From assembly GCA_027366585.1 (NCBI GenBank), contig DAHXNF010000010.1, positions 62,001 to 126,000 on the forward strand: a stretch of 64,000 nucleotides of DNA. Reading direction: 5' to 3'. Under the pieces are notes generated by a model. The model ran no database searches, was not told where the DNA came from, and was given only the letters and a program-made list of their open reading frames with translations. Shown here one piece after another: positions 17,946-27,118 of this stretch. Source of the stretch: Thermoplasmatales archaeon (GTDB lineage Archaea > Thermoplasmatota > Thermoplasmata > Thermoplasmatales > Thermoplasmataceae). A program made the position numbers and the translations under genes. Numbering within the stretch: the first letter of the stretch is position 1; the number at the start of each line of letters is the position of its first letter.

Positions 17946-18570
17946 GTGGAGCGCGTATCATTTGACCAGATCGGTCGCACCAGCAAACTGGAGATAATAA
18001 CAATACTGTCATCCATGGGTGTCTTCATGGATGGTTACGCGCTTTCTATATTCTCCACTGCCAACCTTTATCTCAGGAACACCTTTCTAGATAAGGTCAT
18101 CTTTGTTTACCTTGCAGCCTCTTCAATCTATGTGGGCATGTTCATAGGCAACCTAGCATTTGGGCGTATAACAGATTCAATTGGCAGGAGGAAAATATAT
18201 ACATATTATCTTGTCTTAACATCACTTTTCCTTCTCCTTTCAGGTCTTTCTGGAACCCTTGCCGTGTTTTTTGCATTCCAGCTAATTGCCGGAATAGGCA
18301 TCGGTGCCGACTATCCGATAAGCTCATCAATACAGGCTGAGTTTTCCCCAAGAAAAAGCAGAGGAAAATATATTGTATTCAACATATTCTCATGGACGCT
18401 GGGTTCTCTGGTATTCTATGCCGTTTCAATACCGCTTGTGATTTTCAGAGGAGGAATGGCATAGAGGTTCATGTATATCACTGCTGCAATAGTACCCATA
18501 GTGGTGGTATTTGCAAGGAAATCCATGCCGGAAAGCCCATACTGGCTGATGAAATACTATACCTATAGGG
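17946..18570 (+). pseudogene. Major facilitator superfamily transporter, broken by a nonsense codon and truncated
   Basis: The frame begins with GTG 17946. FGRITDSIGRRKIYTYYL is the MFS loop 2-3 signature and GIGIGADYPISSS the helix 4 region of the sugar/phosphate/metabolite porter type. TAG at 18462-18464 interrupts GGMA*RFMYITAAIVPIVV in the same frame. Relatives have Trp here, so TGG to TAG is the simplest change. After PESPYWLMKYY the frame stays open but no longer resembles an MFS protein, so the C-terminal half is lost. It lies at the edge of a decayed zone. Confidence 0.7.
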
Positions 18571-18955
18571 GGCAATCTTATACTGGATTCTTACAGTGGC
18601 ACAGGAGAACTGTAGCCGCAGTGTGTGCCAAAAATGGGCGTGGTTACCTGTACATTGACAAATCAAAAGAATGCATGGATATAGCGTTTGATCGTGTGAA
18701 ACCGGTTGTATTGGGTGAGAAACGATGAACTCCGATTCCTTTTTAATGAAAGCAGTGAGGCCCCACCGATCTGATGTGCCGCTTTTGCCAGAAAAGCCGG
18801 TTCCAGAGCATCCTTGGGATAGTGAGCTAGAAATTGATGAGGAATTTATCAAAGCAGAAACTACTCAAAGTCATAACCTCATTGTTGAGATTGGATTTAC
18901 TTTGGTGATGTTCAGAGCATATCCTACAACTTCAATGGTCTTATTCTTTACATAA
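18571..18955 (+). other. Decayed segment with two short unassigned ORFs
   Basis: After the MFS remnant the frame continues as WHRRTVAAVCAKNGRGYLYI..VVLGEKR and stops at 18728. A second ORF (18725-18955) starts in an ATGA overlap with it and reads RSDVPLLPEKPVPEHPWDSE. Both look moderately protein-like, but no family is recognised. They may be pieces of genes lost by deletion. Confidence 0.25.
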
Positions 18956-19138
18956 ATTTCTTCCTAAATAATGCCCAGTTTCCGAGTGGCTATAATTATA
19001 CGCTTTACATTTCACCAGTTGCCAGGGGTTATTACTGCAACAGTTTCATGTATCAAGCCGATAGCTATGGTTTTGAAGTCAATGTAACCAGGTGCTCTAA
19101 GAAGTACATGATATTCAGGAAATTCCTAAAGTTATAGC
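18884..19138 (+). pseudogene. C-terminal fragment of a secreted GYY-motif protein (paralog of the 42-45 kb proteins)
   Basis: One frame without a start reads DWIYFGDVQSISYNFNGLIL..NYTLYISPVARGYYCNS..EVNVTRC..FLKL and stops with TAG at 19136-19138. The stretch ISPVARGYY resembles LPDIAGYY and IPAPTGYY in the anchored proteins near 42-45 kb. Two N-x-T sequons are present. The N-terminal anchor is missing, so this is a fragment. The relation to the other family members rests on a short motif. Confidence 0.4.
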
Positions 19139-19153
19139 CTTGGTAGGATTTTT

Positions 19154-19969
19154 TTACCTTTTGTAAAATATCATTTCATGAGTATTCAAGTTGTAAGACA
19201 CGGTGTATCTTTTGAGGAAATCATGACCTATCAGGCCGTCATGAATTATATCCTGAAAAAGTACCTTTGGATTTTCATGAAAGATTTCTGGGGCACCCTC
19301 CAATGATATATTCCCCTTGACCTCCGCCCTATACCGTTTGTAGTTATGCCCAGTTTCATCGGTTCCTGTAAATGTTTCGACGCCGCTGTCTTCAGGGCTG
19401 ATACCGAGTTCATTCATCAATTTCAAATTCATGATAAGTACATCAGAGCCTGTATCGACTTCAAATTTCCCAGTTTTCCCGTTTGGAAGTTTCACTTTTA
19501 CATATAATGAAGCAGAGGGCCCATCGTGTTCAACATCTATTGGGATCCTTATCCCATTACTCAGCGCATCATCCTTAAGAGGAGTTTCAGTAACAATTAT
19601 GGATGAGTTCAAGTAATCTACCGTCACTACTTTCCCTTCAAAAAACCCTATAGAAAGCAGGCCTTGAACGTCAGACAGGAAGGCGGGAAAAGCTGAGGTA
19701 TCGAATACGCCCACTTCAACGTCTCTCCTGATCATACCACCTGTTTCCAATGATGGCACCTTGACAAGTGGGATCTCCAGATCCTGTCCGGACATCCTCC
19801 TTCCATGCATAACTCCTACCTGTTTAAGGGAGTACTTATTGACCAAATTTTTGGACAAAACTGTAGGGCCAATTCCGGTATCAAATAGAAACTTCGTACT
19901 TTCTCTATTTACCTTGACTTGGATCTCGATCAAGTGAGTTCCGATGATTGAAAATGGTATATTACCCAT
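19154..19969 (-). CDS. Two-lobed retropepsin-like aspartic protease
   Basis: 271 aa. Two Asp-Thr-Gly sites, FLFDTGIGPTVLS (about residues 28-40) and KFEVDTGSDVLIMN (about 168-181), are each followed 70-80 residues later by the hydrophobic-Gly psi-loop element (GLLSIGFF.. and DGLIGHDFLKRYTVSYN). This is the retropepsin/Asp_protease_2 pattern repeated twice in one chain, giving a pseudo-dimer like pepsin without the pepsin-specific flaps. No signal peptide, so it is probably cytosolic. Substrate unknown. It lies in a decayed accessory zone but is itself intact. Confidence 0.7.
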   Translation of the reverse strand: MGNIPFSIIGTHLIEIQVKVNRESTKFLFDTGIGPTVLSKNLVNKYSLKQVGVMHGRRMSGQDLEIPLVKVPSLETGGMIRRDVEVGVFDTSAFPAFLSDVQGLLSIGFFEGKVVTVDYLNSSIIVTETPLKDDALSNGIRIPIDVEHDGPSASLYVKVKLPNGKTGKFEVDTGSDVLIMNLKLMNELGISPEDSGVETFTGTDETGHNYKRYRAEVKGNISLEGAPEIFHENPKVLFQDIIHDGLIGHDFLKRYTVSYNLNTHEMIFYKR

Positions 19970-20129
19970 GAACGGGTTATACTTTAAACCGATATATCAG
20001 CATTTCCAATTACGTTGCTCTTGACTCACAGTTTTATTTATATAAATCACCATAGTGGTAGGTTAGAGTGATGATTGTTTGTAGTGTATGGAAAATACTT
20101 CTTTATAGATTATACATAGATCAGATAAT

Positions 20130-21117
20130 ATGGAATCGGAATCGATAACAACCACGCATATAGCCAAGAGTGATTTAAGTGACAACAGAAATATGATTGA
20201 TGGGAAAACAAAGACTGAAGAACGGATACGTGAGTATATCCAGAGACATAATGGCAAAGTAGAGGGTATAGATCTTTCATTAAAGCCCCACAGGTTTCCT
20301 TCTCTCAGATAAAGCCACTAATGATGAGATTTATCAATATTTCAAGCAGAATCCTAAATTTGCAAGATTTCTATACGATGAATGTAACGAGAATAGACCG
20401 CTCCTTGAAAAGCTGTGCGATCCTAACAATCCTCTCTTCGTTTCTGAGATATCTGAGATATTGAAAGATTCGGTTAGGACAAAGGATCTGGAAGCGGAAA
20501 TCCAATCACTTAACAAAGACATATCAACAAAGCAACAGGAAAGGAACAATCCGGTTGAATCCATCGATCCGATGGAAAAGGAATACAGCGTTCTGGAAGG
20601 AAAGGTTAAGACTGCAAAGACAGGACTGGAGACATTTGAAACACAGATAACCAATTTGCATTCTAAGGAAGGCTTCCAAAAAGTCCTGGGCTATCTGGTT
20701 GAGGTTCAGGAATTTGTCAATGATACCTATCAGAACATAGAGAACCAGGTTCCAAGTGAGATCGTTGGAACGACTGCACGTTTTGTCATAGATAAGGAAA
20801 ACTTCAGGCTTCGCAGGGACAATTCAAAGAAATTGGAACTGTACTTGAAAGCAGATGAGTTCACGCAGGAAAGCGTAGAAAATAGCAAAACTGAATTGGT
20901 TAAGATAAAAGATCAGATAAAAGTGGATATGGAACAGGCCGAACGGGAATCACAAATAACACAATTTATGAGGCCGGGAAAGAGACTACTAAAACTTACA
21001 ATGGGAATCGGGGATAGTCTGCAATTCCTGGTGAATAAGACATATAAGACTGCGGATGGAATCATTGTGCCTACGATCGGGTTCAATCAACTGAAGGAAA
21101 ACCTATTCGTTGCATAG
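20130..21117 (+). pseudogene. Coiled-coil protein gene split by a frameshift
   Basis: ORF 20130-20312 (60 aa) ends ..RIREYIQRHNGKVEGIDLSLKP. The next frame is open without a start and reads TGFLLSDKATNDEIYQYFKQNP..LCDPNNPLFVSEISEIL into the 20461-21117 ORF. Removing one base from the CCCC run at 20287-20290 joins the two into about 328 aa. The centre (LEAEIQSLNKDISTKQQERN) is a clear coiled coil and the rest is charged and helical. Family not recognised. Either an assembly slip or a real inactivation. Confidence 0.5.
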
Positions 21118-21306
21118 GGATCGATAGGCGATCTTCTAAGGCAACTTGAAAAGAAGGGGGAATCAGGTGGTGTTTAAGAAATAAGAACCGGCTTATCAGG
21201 GCGGTTTGTGTCCAATGGGCATTTTCTATATCGAGGCGCATAGAGTAGGTGATACGTGGATTGATGGTTTTTGCAGACGTCTGCCAAAGCATCGTTTCTT
21301 AGATCC

Positions 21307-22239
21307 TGATGAGAGGCAGAAGATCTCGAACGACGGATCAAGAACCTTGAGAAGGATACAAGGGTACTGAAGCGGCTGTATTTCATAAAATACAGATACG
21401 AAGGCGATTCCATTGAAGCTGCAGCGGAGAAGGTCGGTGTGTATAAGATGGTGGCATACCAGTGGCAGGATCGGTGGAACGAGAATGGTTATGTAGGTCT
21501 TGTCCCAAGGTTTGCAGGAGGAAAACCTGCAAAGCTCTCCAAGGAGAAGATCGAAAAGCTCAGATCGATCCTTGAGGAGCGAGATGACTGGACAACGGAA
21601 GAGGTACAGGCCCTGATAGAAAAGCGATTTTCCATCAGATTTACGCAGAAGCATGTCCGCACTATCCTAAGAAGACTCGGCATGAAGTATGCAAAGCCAT
21701 ACCAGCATGATTCCAGAAGGCCGAAGAATGCAGAAAATGATCTAAAAAAAACTTAGGTACTGTAAGCATAGGAGAACAGATCATAGGGTTCCTGGATGAA
21801 TCATCACCGCAAACAACATCGAACACTGTAAGGATGTGGTCTTTCCACAAGGTGGAAAAAATCAAGAATACCACAAAATACAGGGCAAACACATTCGGTT
21901 TTTACACAATCAACGGAAACAGTGTCATAAGGTTCTACGAGAATTCAAGGAAGGAGGATGTGTGCTCCTTTCTTGAAGCAATCAGGGCATACAATACCGG
22001 CAAATCAATTGTCCTGATCCTGGACAACTTTGCATCCCATAGATCGAAGATGGTAAATGAAAAGGCATTGGATCTCCATACTCCCCGATCTCAATCCCAT
22101 AGAATTCCTGTGGAAGTGTGTGAAACGCATTGTTTCCAGAACAGTGATAGAATCAGAAATGCATCTGAAGGCTGTATTTGAAAGCACTTTCGATGAGATT
22201 TCAATGTTCAACTCTTACTCAATGGGATGGATCAGGTAA
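21307..22239 (+). pseudogene. IS630-family transposase, interrupted
   Basis: An N-terminal helix-turn-helix part (RRIKNLEKDTRVLKRLY..SIEAAAEKVGVYKMVAYQWQDRW) and winged-helix part (EERDDWTTEEVQALIEKRF..TQKHVRTILRRLG) fit IS630/Tc1 transposases. The catalytic DDE core follows in another frame: IIGFLDESSP (D), VLILDNFASHRSK (D), and in a third frame LPDLNPIEFLWK (E). The first shift occurs at CTAAAAAAAAC (21742-21752), a possible -1 slippage site. The second, near 22080, lacks the family's YLPPYSP segment and is a true deletion. No clear ATG and no terminal repeats seen. It ends about 65 bases from tRNA-Pro. Confidence 0.75.
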
Positions 22240-22305
22240 TTCATCCCGAAAGAATACAATAAGTATCATATGTTAGGTATTTAACTATAATTACCATTAA
22301 TGAAA

Positions 22306-22378
22306 TGGGTCTGCCCGGATTTGGACCGGGGTCGCCAACTCCCGAAGCTGGTAGGATACCAAACTACCCCACAGACCC
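22306..22378 (-). tRNA. tRNA-Pro (anticodon CGG)
   Basis: Read on the minus strand: acceptor stem GGGTCTG pairs with CAGACCC plus discriminator A; anticodon arm CCAGC-TTCGGGA-GTTGG with anticodon CGG; T arm CCCGG-TCCAAAT-CCGGG. 73 bases, no intron, CCA not encoded. The 3' end faces the decayed zone containing the IS630 remnant. Confidence 0.93.
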
Positions 22379-22534
22379 AACTCTTAGGCTATTTTTAGAT
22401 TGAATATAATGCTTTCAATGATTCATCCACACAGAAATTGCATTTCGGATCAAAATGATAGATGCTATGATAAGAAGCCTTATCAAACCGTTCACTTCAA
22501 AAAAACATGAATTTAAGAACAGCACAAAATAAGG

Positions 22535-23455
22535 ATGATAATGATTAGCTTAGTGAAGGCCACTGACTTTAAGAAAACCTCAGGCAATGTGATTCGCGTA
22601 GATACTGCATGGGATTTGTTTCTTCCTGGATCTAAGGGGGACTTGAATGCAGATTCTATAGCAGACGTTGAGATGCTAAAGAATTGGCTGTGGCGACAGC
22701 TTGGCAGGAAGCTTGGGTATCTCAAGCGAAGAGACGGCACTAAGGTTACAGTTGTGCTGCCGGAAATCTCGAAAGCCGGCCTTGAATTCATTGTTCGCAC
22801 ATGCTCCTTCTGGTCGGATGAGATATATATGGAAGAAAAAGGAAATCGAAAGAAAAACCTATGGATCGCACCGGTTTTGAATGTATTCGACATCCCAGGA
22901 AAAAGTGACTCCCTCTCTAAACTTGCTTCATGGCATCACAATGCGTTCCATTCTCTACTTTCGCCAATACTGGGATCTGCTAAATCGAATATACGGACTT
23001 ATCTCATACCCTCTGGAATGACATTCGCAAGATTCCACAGCCATACTTCAAGGGAGGAATTCTACCTAGTATTGGAAGGGAAAGGAAGTGCTAGAATAAG
23101 TGATCACAAAGTCTCGATACAAAAGGGAGATCTGATTTCAAAACCAACCGGGCCGGATCTCTCAACACAACTACTTGCAGATCTTGGGGATGATCTGAGA
23201 ATTCTTGATGTTGAAATTTGGCCGGACATTGACAAGAGATCGAAGGATCTTGTGCATTATCCGGATCATGGTGAGCTCGATCTGTTTGGAGAGGGATGGA
23301 ACATGATGGTACCGGATGAGGCGATCATGAGTTTCGAGGACAGCATGGGGAACTACGAAACCGGCTATGTCCGGCATCTTGATGGATCATGGGATCCGAA
23401 GGAAATCCCGGGCTTTCCAATAAGGAAGAAGGAAAGAAAGACAAAAACGAAGTAG
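22535..23455 (+). CDS. Cupin-domain protein with N-terminal extension
   Basis: 306 aa. Residues about 145-225 form a cupin barrel: FARFHSHTSREEFYLVLEGKGSARI carries the HxH and Glu metal ligands, and QKGDLISKPTG the second motif, although the last metal histidine is not obvious. The N-terminal 140 residues are unassigned. A start at codon 3 is possible. Cupins range from isomerases to dioxygenases, so the reaction is open. Located directly after tRNA-Pro and before a DtxR-type regulator. Confidence 0.65.
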   Translation: MIMISLVKATDFKKTSGNVIRVDTAWDLFLPGSKGDLNADSIADVEMLKNWLWRQLGRKLGYLKRRDGTKVTVVLPEISKAGLEFIVRTCSFWSDEIYMEEKGNRKKNLWIAPVLNVFDIPGKSDSLSKLASWHHNAFHSLLSPILGSAKSNIRTYLIPSGMTFARFHSHTSREEFYLVLEGKGSARISDHKVSIQKGDLISKPTGPDLSTQLLADLGDDLRILDVEIWPDIDKRSKDLVHYPDHGELDLFGEGWNMMVPDEAIMSFEDSMGNYETGYVRHLDGSWDPKEIPGFPIRKKERKTKTK

Positions 23456-23485
23456 ACATCAAAATCTGCAGTAAATAGCAGGAGA

Positions 23486-23674
23486 TTGCTGGCTCTGATC
23501 CACCCCTTCTTTCAAGACATAATGTACAATCATTCACTCTTCCAGGATGTTGAATTGGAGATAGATGTAGGAATGAGTCCCATAGCTGCGGAATCAGCCG
23601 ACATATCGTCTGATACAGGATACGGGAGAGAAATTTGTGAAATTGTAATCCTGTTTAAGAAGCAAATGAAATGA
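23486..23674 (+). CDS. Possible small ORF (low support)
   Basis: TTG start in the track; an internal ATG at 23522 would give about 50 aa (MYNHSLFQDVELEIDVGMSP..). Composition is protein-like, but there is no clear promoter, ribosome site or family match. It otherwise fills the 290-base gap between the cupin and DtxR genes. Confidence 0.2.
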   Translation: MLALIHPFFQDIMYNHSLFQDVELEIDVGMSPIAAESADISSDTGYGREICEIVILFKKQMK

Positions 23675-23744
23675 AAGTTAAATCCTTAAAAATAGGCAAA
23701 AGGCTATAGATGTAGTCGAAAAAGAATAAGAACCCAGTTTTTCT

Positions 23745-24389
23745 ATGGTAAACAGTATGACTCTCAATCTTGAAGATTATCTCCTTGTAATGTGGGAATA
23801 CAGGGAATCCTTTTCGAAGGTAAGCGAAGCAGACATTTCTAAAAGGCTTAAAATTAGGGCTCCCACGGTTACTGAATACATAATGAAGATAGAACAGATG
23901 GGACTTGTGAAAAGAGGTGACAGGGAGGTCAACTTCACCCCGGCCGGATTGAAGTTTACTGTTCCGATCGTGAGGACACACCGGATAGCCGAAGTATTTG
24001 CACAGCAAATTCTTGAGGTCCCATGGGAGGATGTACACAAGGCTGTTATGGATCTTGAGCACCTCTTTTCGGGAGCATACGGAGACAACCTGTTCAAGCA
24101 CCTTGGATACCCTGTAACCTGCCCTCATGGAAACCCTACTTCAGTCACCTCCAAAGACAATACTTCAAACCTTCTGCTGCTTAGTGATGGTGAATACACA
24201 TTCGGAAGGGTAGTTTTTGAAGACTATGACCTGCTGAGGAAGCTGGCATCTGTTTCTATACTGCCAGGATCGAAGGTCAGGCTGACCAAGGACCAGGATT
24301 ACAGGATAGAGGCATCAAACGGGGAGATCAAATTGAGCGATAAGGAAGCGATCATGGTTCACCTCAGCAAAAAGAAGAGAGGAAAATAG
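23745..24389 (+). CDS. DtxR/MntR-family metal-dependent regulator
   Basis: 214 aa. N-terminal winged helix (LEDYLLVMWEYRESFSKVSEADISKRLKIRAPTVTEYI), then the metal-binding dimerisation domain with RTHRIAEVF, DVHKAVMDLEHLFS and CPHGNPTS, and a C-terminal FeoA/SH3-like domain (LPGSKVRLTKDQDYRIEA). With Fe(II) or Mn(II) it should bind palindromes of the TTAGG...CCTAA type. A site of this kind lies before the NRAMP gene at 49.8 kb, making that gene a likely target. Confidence 0.88.
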   Translation: MVNSMTLNLEDYLLVMWEYRESFSKVSEADISKRLKIRAPTVTEYIMKIEQMGLVKRGDREVNFTPAGLKFTVPIVRTHRIAEVFAQQILEVPWEDVHKAVMDLEHLFSGAYGDNLFKHLGYPVTCPHGNPTSVTSKDNTSNLLLLSDGEYTFGRVVFEDYDLLRKLASVSILPGSKVRLTKDQDYRIEASNGEIKLSDKEAIMVHLSKKKRGK

Positions 24390-24442
24390 ATACTGACATT
24401 AAAAGGAGATTATCAGTAAAAGCACTTTCAATATATCTGTGA

Positions 24443-25456
24443 TCAGGAAAGGTCCCTGCCCGCTCTCTGCTGCTCCTCAGATCTCCTGTCGTATGGATAA
24501 GTCACTTCAAGATTACTTGCTTCGTTGATGGCCTCGATATGCTTCTTTTCCAGGCTCCATCCAGTGGCTCCGAGGTTATCTGTTAGCTGTTCAACGCTCC
24601 TTGCACCGACGATTGGTGCGGTAACCGCAGGGTTCGACATAACCCAGTTAAGCGCTACCTGTGCCATCGTCTTTCCCGTCTCTGCGGATATCTTTTCAAC
24701 TTGATCCAGTATCTTCCTAGTCCTTTCGTTTTCATATCTTTTGTAATATTCCGGGGAAGAGGAGTCTCCCACCCTGGTTCCTTTTGGCGCTTTCGAGAAC
24801 GAGTTTTTGTACTTTCCAGTGAGGATTCCACCAGCAAGCGGGCTCCAAGGCATGACTGCGATGTTCTCAGCCTGGGCCATCGGCAGCAGCTCAAACTCTG
24901 TAGCCCGTACGATAATGTTGTAGTGTGGCTGAAGGCTGACTGGCTCATGCCAGCCCCGTTGCCTGCAGAGCTGTAGTGCCTTCTCAAACTGCCATCCCCT
25001 GAAGTTGCTTATACCAACATACCTGATCAGGCCATCTTCAACCATTGTATTCAGAGTGGAGAATGTTTCTTCCAGCGGCGTCAAGGGGTCCCATGCATGG
25101 AGCTGAAGCAGGTCGACATAATTCGTTCTGAGTCTTGCAAGGCTTTCCCTGACGGCGCTGTGCAGGTGCTTCCTGGAAAGCCCTACACCATTGGCATGTT
25201 CAGCTGTCTTGAACCTCGCCTTGGTTGCAACAAAAAAGCTCTCTCTGTCTCTCTCAGCGAGCCATTTGCCAATTATCTCCTCAGACTTTCCCGATGAATA
25301 CACATTAGCTGTGTCGATGAAATTTCCGCCATTTTCGGAGAAATGGGACAATATTTTGTGACTAGTATCCTCATCGGCCTGCCATCCAAAGGTCATTGTC
25401 CCTAGGCAAAGCTCACTCACAATTGAACCTGTTTTCCCGAACTTCTTCAATTTCAT
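24443..25456 (-). CDS. Aldo/keto reductase
   Basis: 337 aa from ATG 25456 (the track's TTG adds seven residues). MKLKKFGKTGSIVSELCLGTMTFG is the standard opening. The catalytic tetrad appears as Asp in FIDTANVYSSGKSEE with Tyr in VY, Lys in FFVATKAR, and His in LLQLHAWDPLTPLEE. NADPH-binding IVGARSVEQLTDN is at the C-terminus. It reduces aldehydes or ketones; substrate unknown. Confidence 0.88.
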   Translation of the reverse strand: MKLKKFGKTGSIVSELCLGTMTFGWQADEDTSHKILSHFSENGGNFIDTANVYSSGKSEEIIGKWLAERDRESFFVATKARFKTAEHANGVGLSRKHLHSAVRESLARLRTNYVDLLQLHAWDPLTPLEETFSTLNTMVEDGLIRYVGISNFRGWQFEKALQLCRQRGWHEPVSLQPHYNIIVRATEFELLPMAQAENIAVMPWSPLAGGILTGKYKNSFSKAPKGTRVGDSSSPEYYKRYENERTRKILDQVEKISAETGKTMAQVALNWVMSNPAVTAPIVGARSVEQLTDNLGATGWSLEKKHIEAINEASNLEVTYPYDRRSEEQQRAGRDLS

Positions 25457-25606
25457 AATATCAAATTGCTTTACCAATTATACCTTTATCGCTGATCCTT
25501 TGCTTCTAATCCGGTGAAAAAATCATGTAAATTACACATTTAGCAAAAATATCAAGCCAAATCGAGGACTCAATACCTTAATTTGCGTTCCGACAATATA
25601 GAAAGG

Positions 25607-27118
25607 ATGTTAACACTCGACGGTGTTTCGCTGTCTGTAAAGGACGTAGCCGGTGTGGCCTTTGCAGGTGAAAAGGTGGATCTTTCTCCTACGGCCAGAG
25701 CTAACATAAAGAGATCAAGGGTAAATCTGGAAAAACTGATTGCCTCGGGAAAGACGATATACGGGATAAACACTGGCTTTGGCAACCTCATGAATGTAAG
25801 AATTCATGATGAAGACCTGATGAAGCTTCAGGAGAATCTCATCAGGAGCCATTCCTCCGGTGTCGGTGATCCACTGCCTGTTCCAGAGGTACGTTCGATG
25901 ATGGTTATTCGCGCAAACAGCCTGGTCAAAGGATACTCCGGGATTACTATTGATCTTGCGGAAACGATACTCGCATTCCTGAACAACGCGATAACACCAG
26001 TGGTTCCGCGATATGGATCGGTCGGGGCCTCTGGAGATCTAGCACCTCTTGCGCATATCGCCCTTTGCATCATGGGAGAATCTGAGGTGTTCTATCATGG
26101 CAGGAGGATGAGAACGGAGGATGCTCTGGGTGAAAGCGGTGTCCAGCCTCATGCTTTCCGGGAGAAGGAGGGAGTTGCTTTCATAAACGGAACTTCCTCG
26201 ATCTCAGCGCTCCTTGCTCTTTCAGTACATGAGGCGAGAAAATTGATCAATTCTTCCTTGGCTGCATCCTCAATATCACTTCAGGCACTTAAAGGCACGG
26301 AAAAAGCATTCACAGACTGGGTAGTAAGAACAAGAGGACAGCCTGGACAGGCTAAGATTGCGGCAGCAATGAGGAAGCTGCTTTCGGGTTATGCTGGAGA
26401 CGTATCGAGGGTCCAGGATGCATATTCCCTTCGATGTATTCCTCAGGTGTACGGTGCAGTGCTGGACACGATCGATTACGCAGATAAGGTTCTAACCACA
26501 GAAATCAACTCAGTTACAGATAATCCTATCCTAAATGAGGAAGAAGCCATATCCGCGGGGAACTTCCATGGAGAGCCTGTAGCACTCGTATCTGATTTCC
26601 TTTCAATCGCTCTTACGGATCTGGGAAACATGATGGAAAGAAGGATCTTCAGGCTCACTTCTCATGATCTGAGCGGCCTCCCTCCTTTCCTTGCTGAGAA
26701 CAGCGGTCTCAATTCAGGCTTTATGATACCGCAATATACAGCTGCTGCGCTCTGCAACATGAACAAGGTTCTCTCACATCCTGCATCTTCCGATTCAATA
26801 CCGACATCGGCAGACCAGGAAGACCATGTAAGCATGGGGATGAATGCCGCCCTAAAGCTACGTGATGTAATAAGGAACGTGAGATATATCACCGCTATTG
26901 AGATCCTGACGGCGTGCCAGGCGGCAGAACTTTCGGACGCAGTCATTTCAAAACCTGGAAAAACCCTGATTTCCATGGTCAGAGAGCAGGTTTCGCATAC
27001 AGATGTTGACAGGGCACACAGCCCTGACTTGGAAAAAATCAACCTGCTAATACAGGACACGGAATTTAATGCGTATCTGGAAAACCTTTTTGCTGAACCC
27101 CGGAAACCGGCACATTAA
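25607..27118 (+). CDS. hutH: Histidine ammonia-lyase
   Basis: 503 aa from ATG 25607 (track uses TTG 25583). GSVGASGDLAPLAHIAL holds the Ala-Ser-Gly that forms the MIO cofactor. YGINTGFGNL, VTDNPIL and SADQEDHVSMG are family signatures. It removes ammonia from histidine to give urocanate, the first step of histidine breakdown. No other hut genes lie nearby. Phenylalanine or tyrosine ammonia-lyases share the motifs, but the SADQEDHVSMG form favours histidine. Confidence 0.88.
   Translation: MLTLDGVSLSVKDVAGVAFAGEKVDLSPTARANIKRSRVNLEKLIASGKTIYGINTGFGNLMNVRIHDEDLMKLQENLIRSHSSGVGDPLPVPEVRSMMVIRANSLVKGYSGITIDLAETILAFLNNAITPVVPRYGSVGASGDLAPLAHIALCIMGESEVFYHGRRMRTEDALGESGVQPHAFREKEGVAFINGTSSISALLALSVHEARKLINSSLAASSISLQALKGTEKAFTDWVVRTRGQPGQAKIAAAMRKLLSGYAGDVSRVQDAYSLRCIPQVYGAVLDTIDYADKVLTTEINSVTDNPILNEEEAISAGNFHGEPVALVSDFLSIALTDLGNMMERRIFRLTSHDLSGLPPFLAENSGLNSGFMIPQYTAAALCNMNKVLSHPASSDSIPTSADQEDHVSMGMNAALKLRDVIRNVRYITAIEILTACQAAELSDAVISKPGKTLISMVREQVSHTDVDRAHSPDLEKINLLIQDTEFNAYLENLFAEPRKPAH

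Noticed and set aside
20000-22300. Terminal inverted repeats for the IS630 element
   Set aside because: I compared the A/T-rich ends near 20040-20110, 21120-21300 and 22240-22300 and found no convincing matching pair; the left end seems lost.
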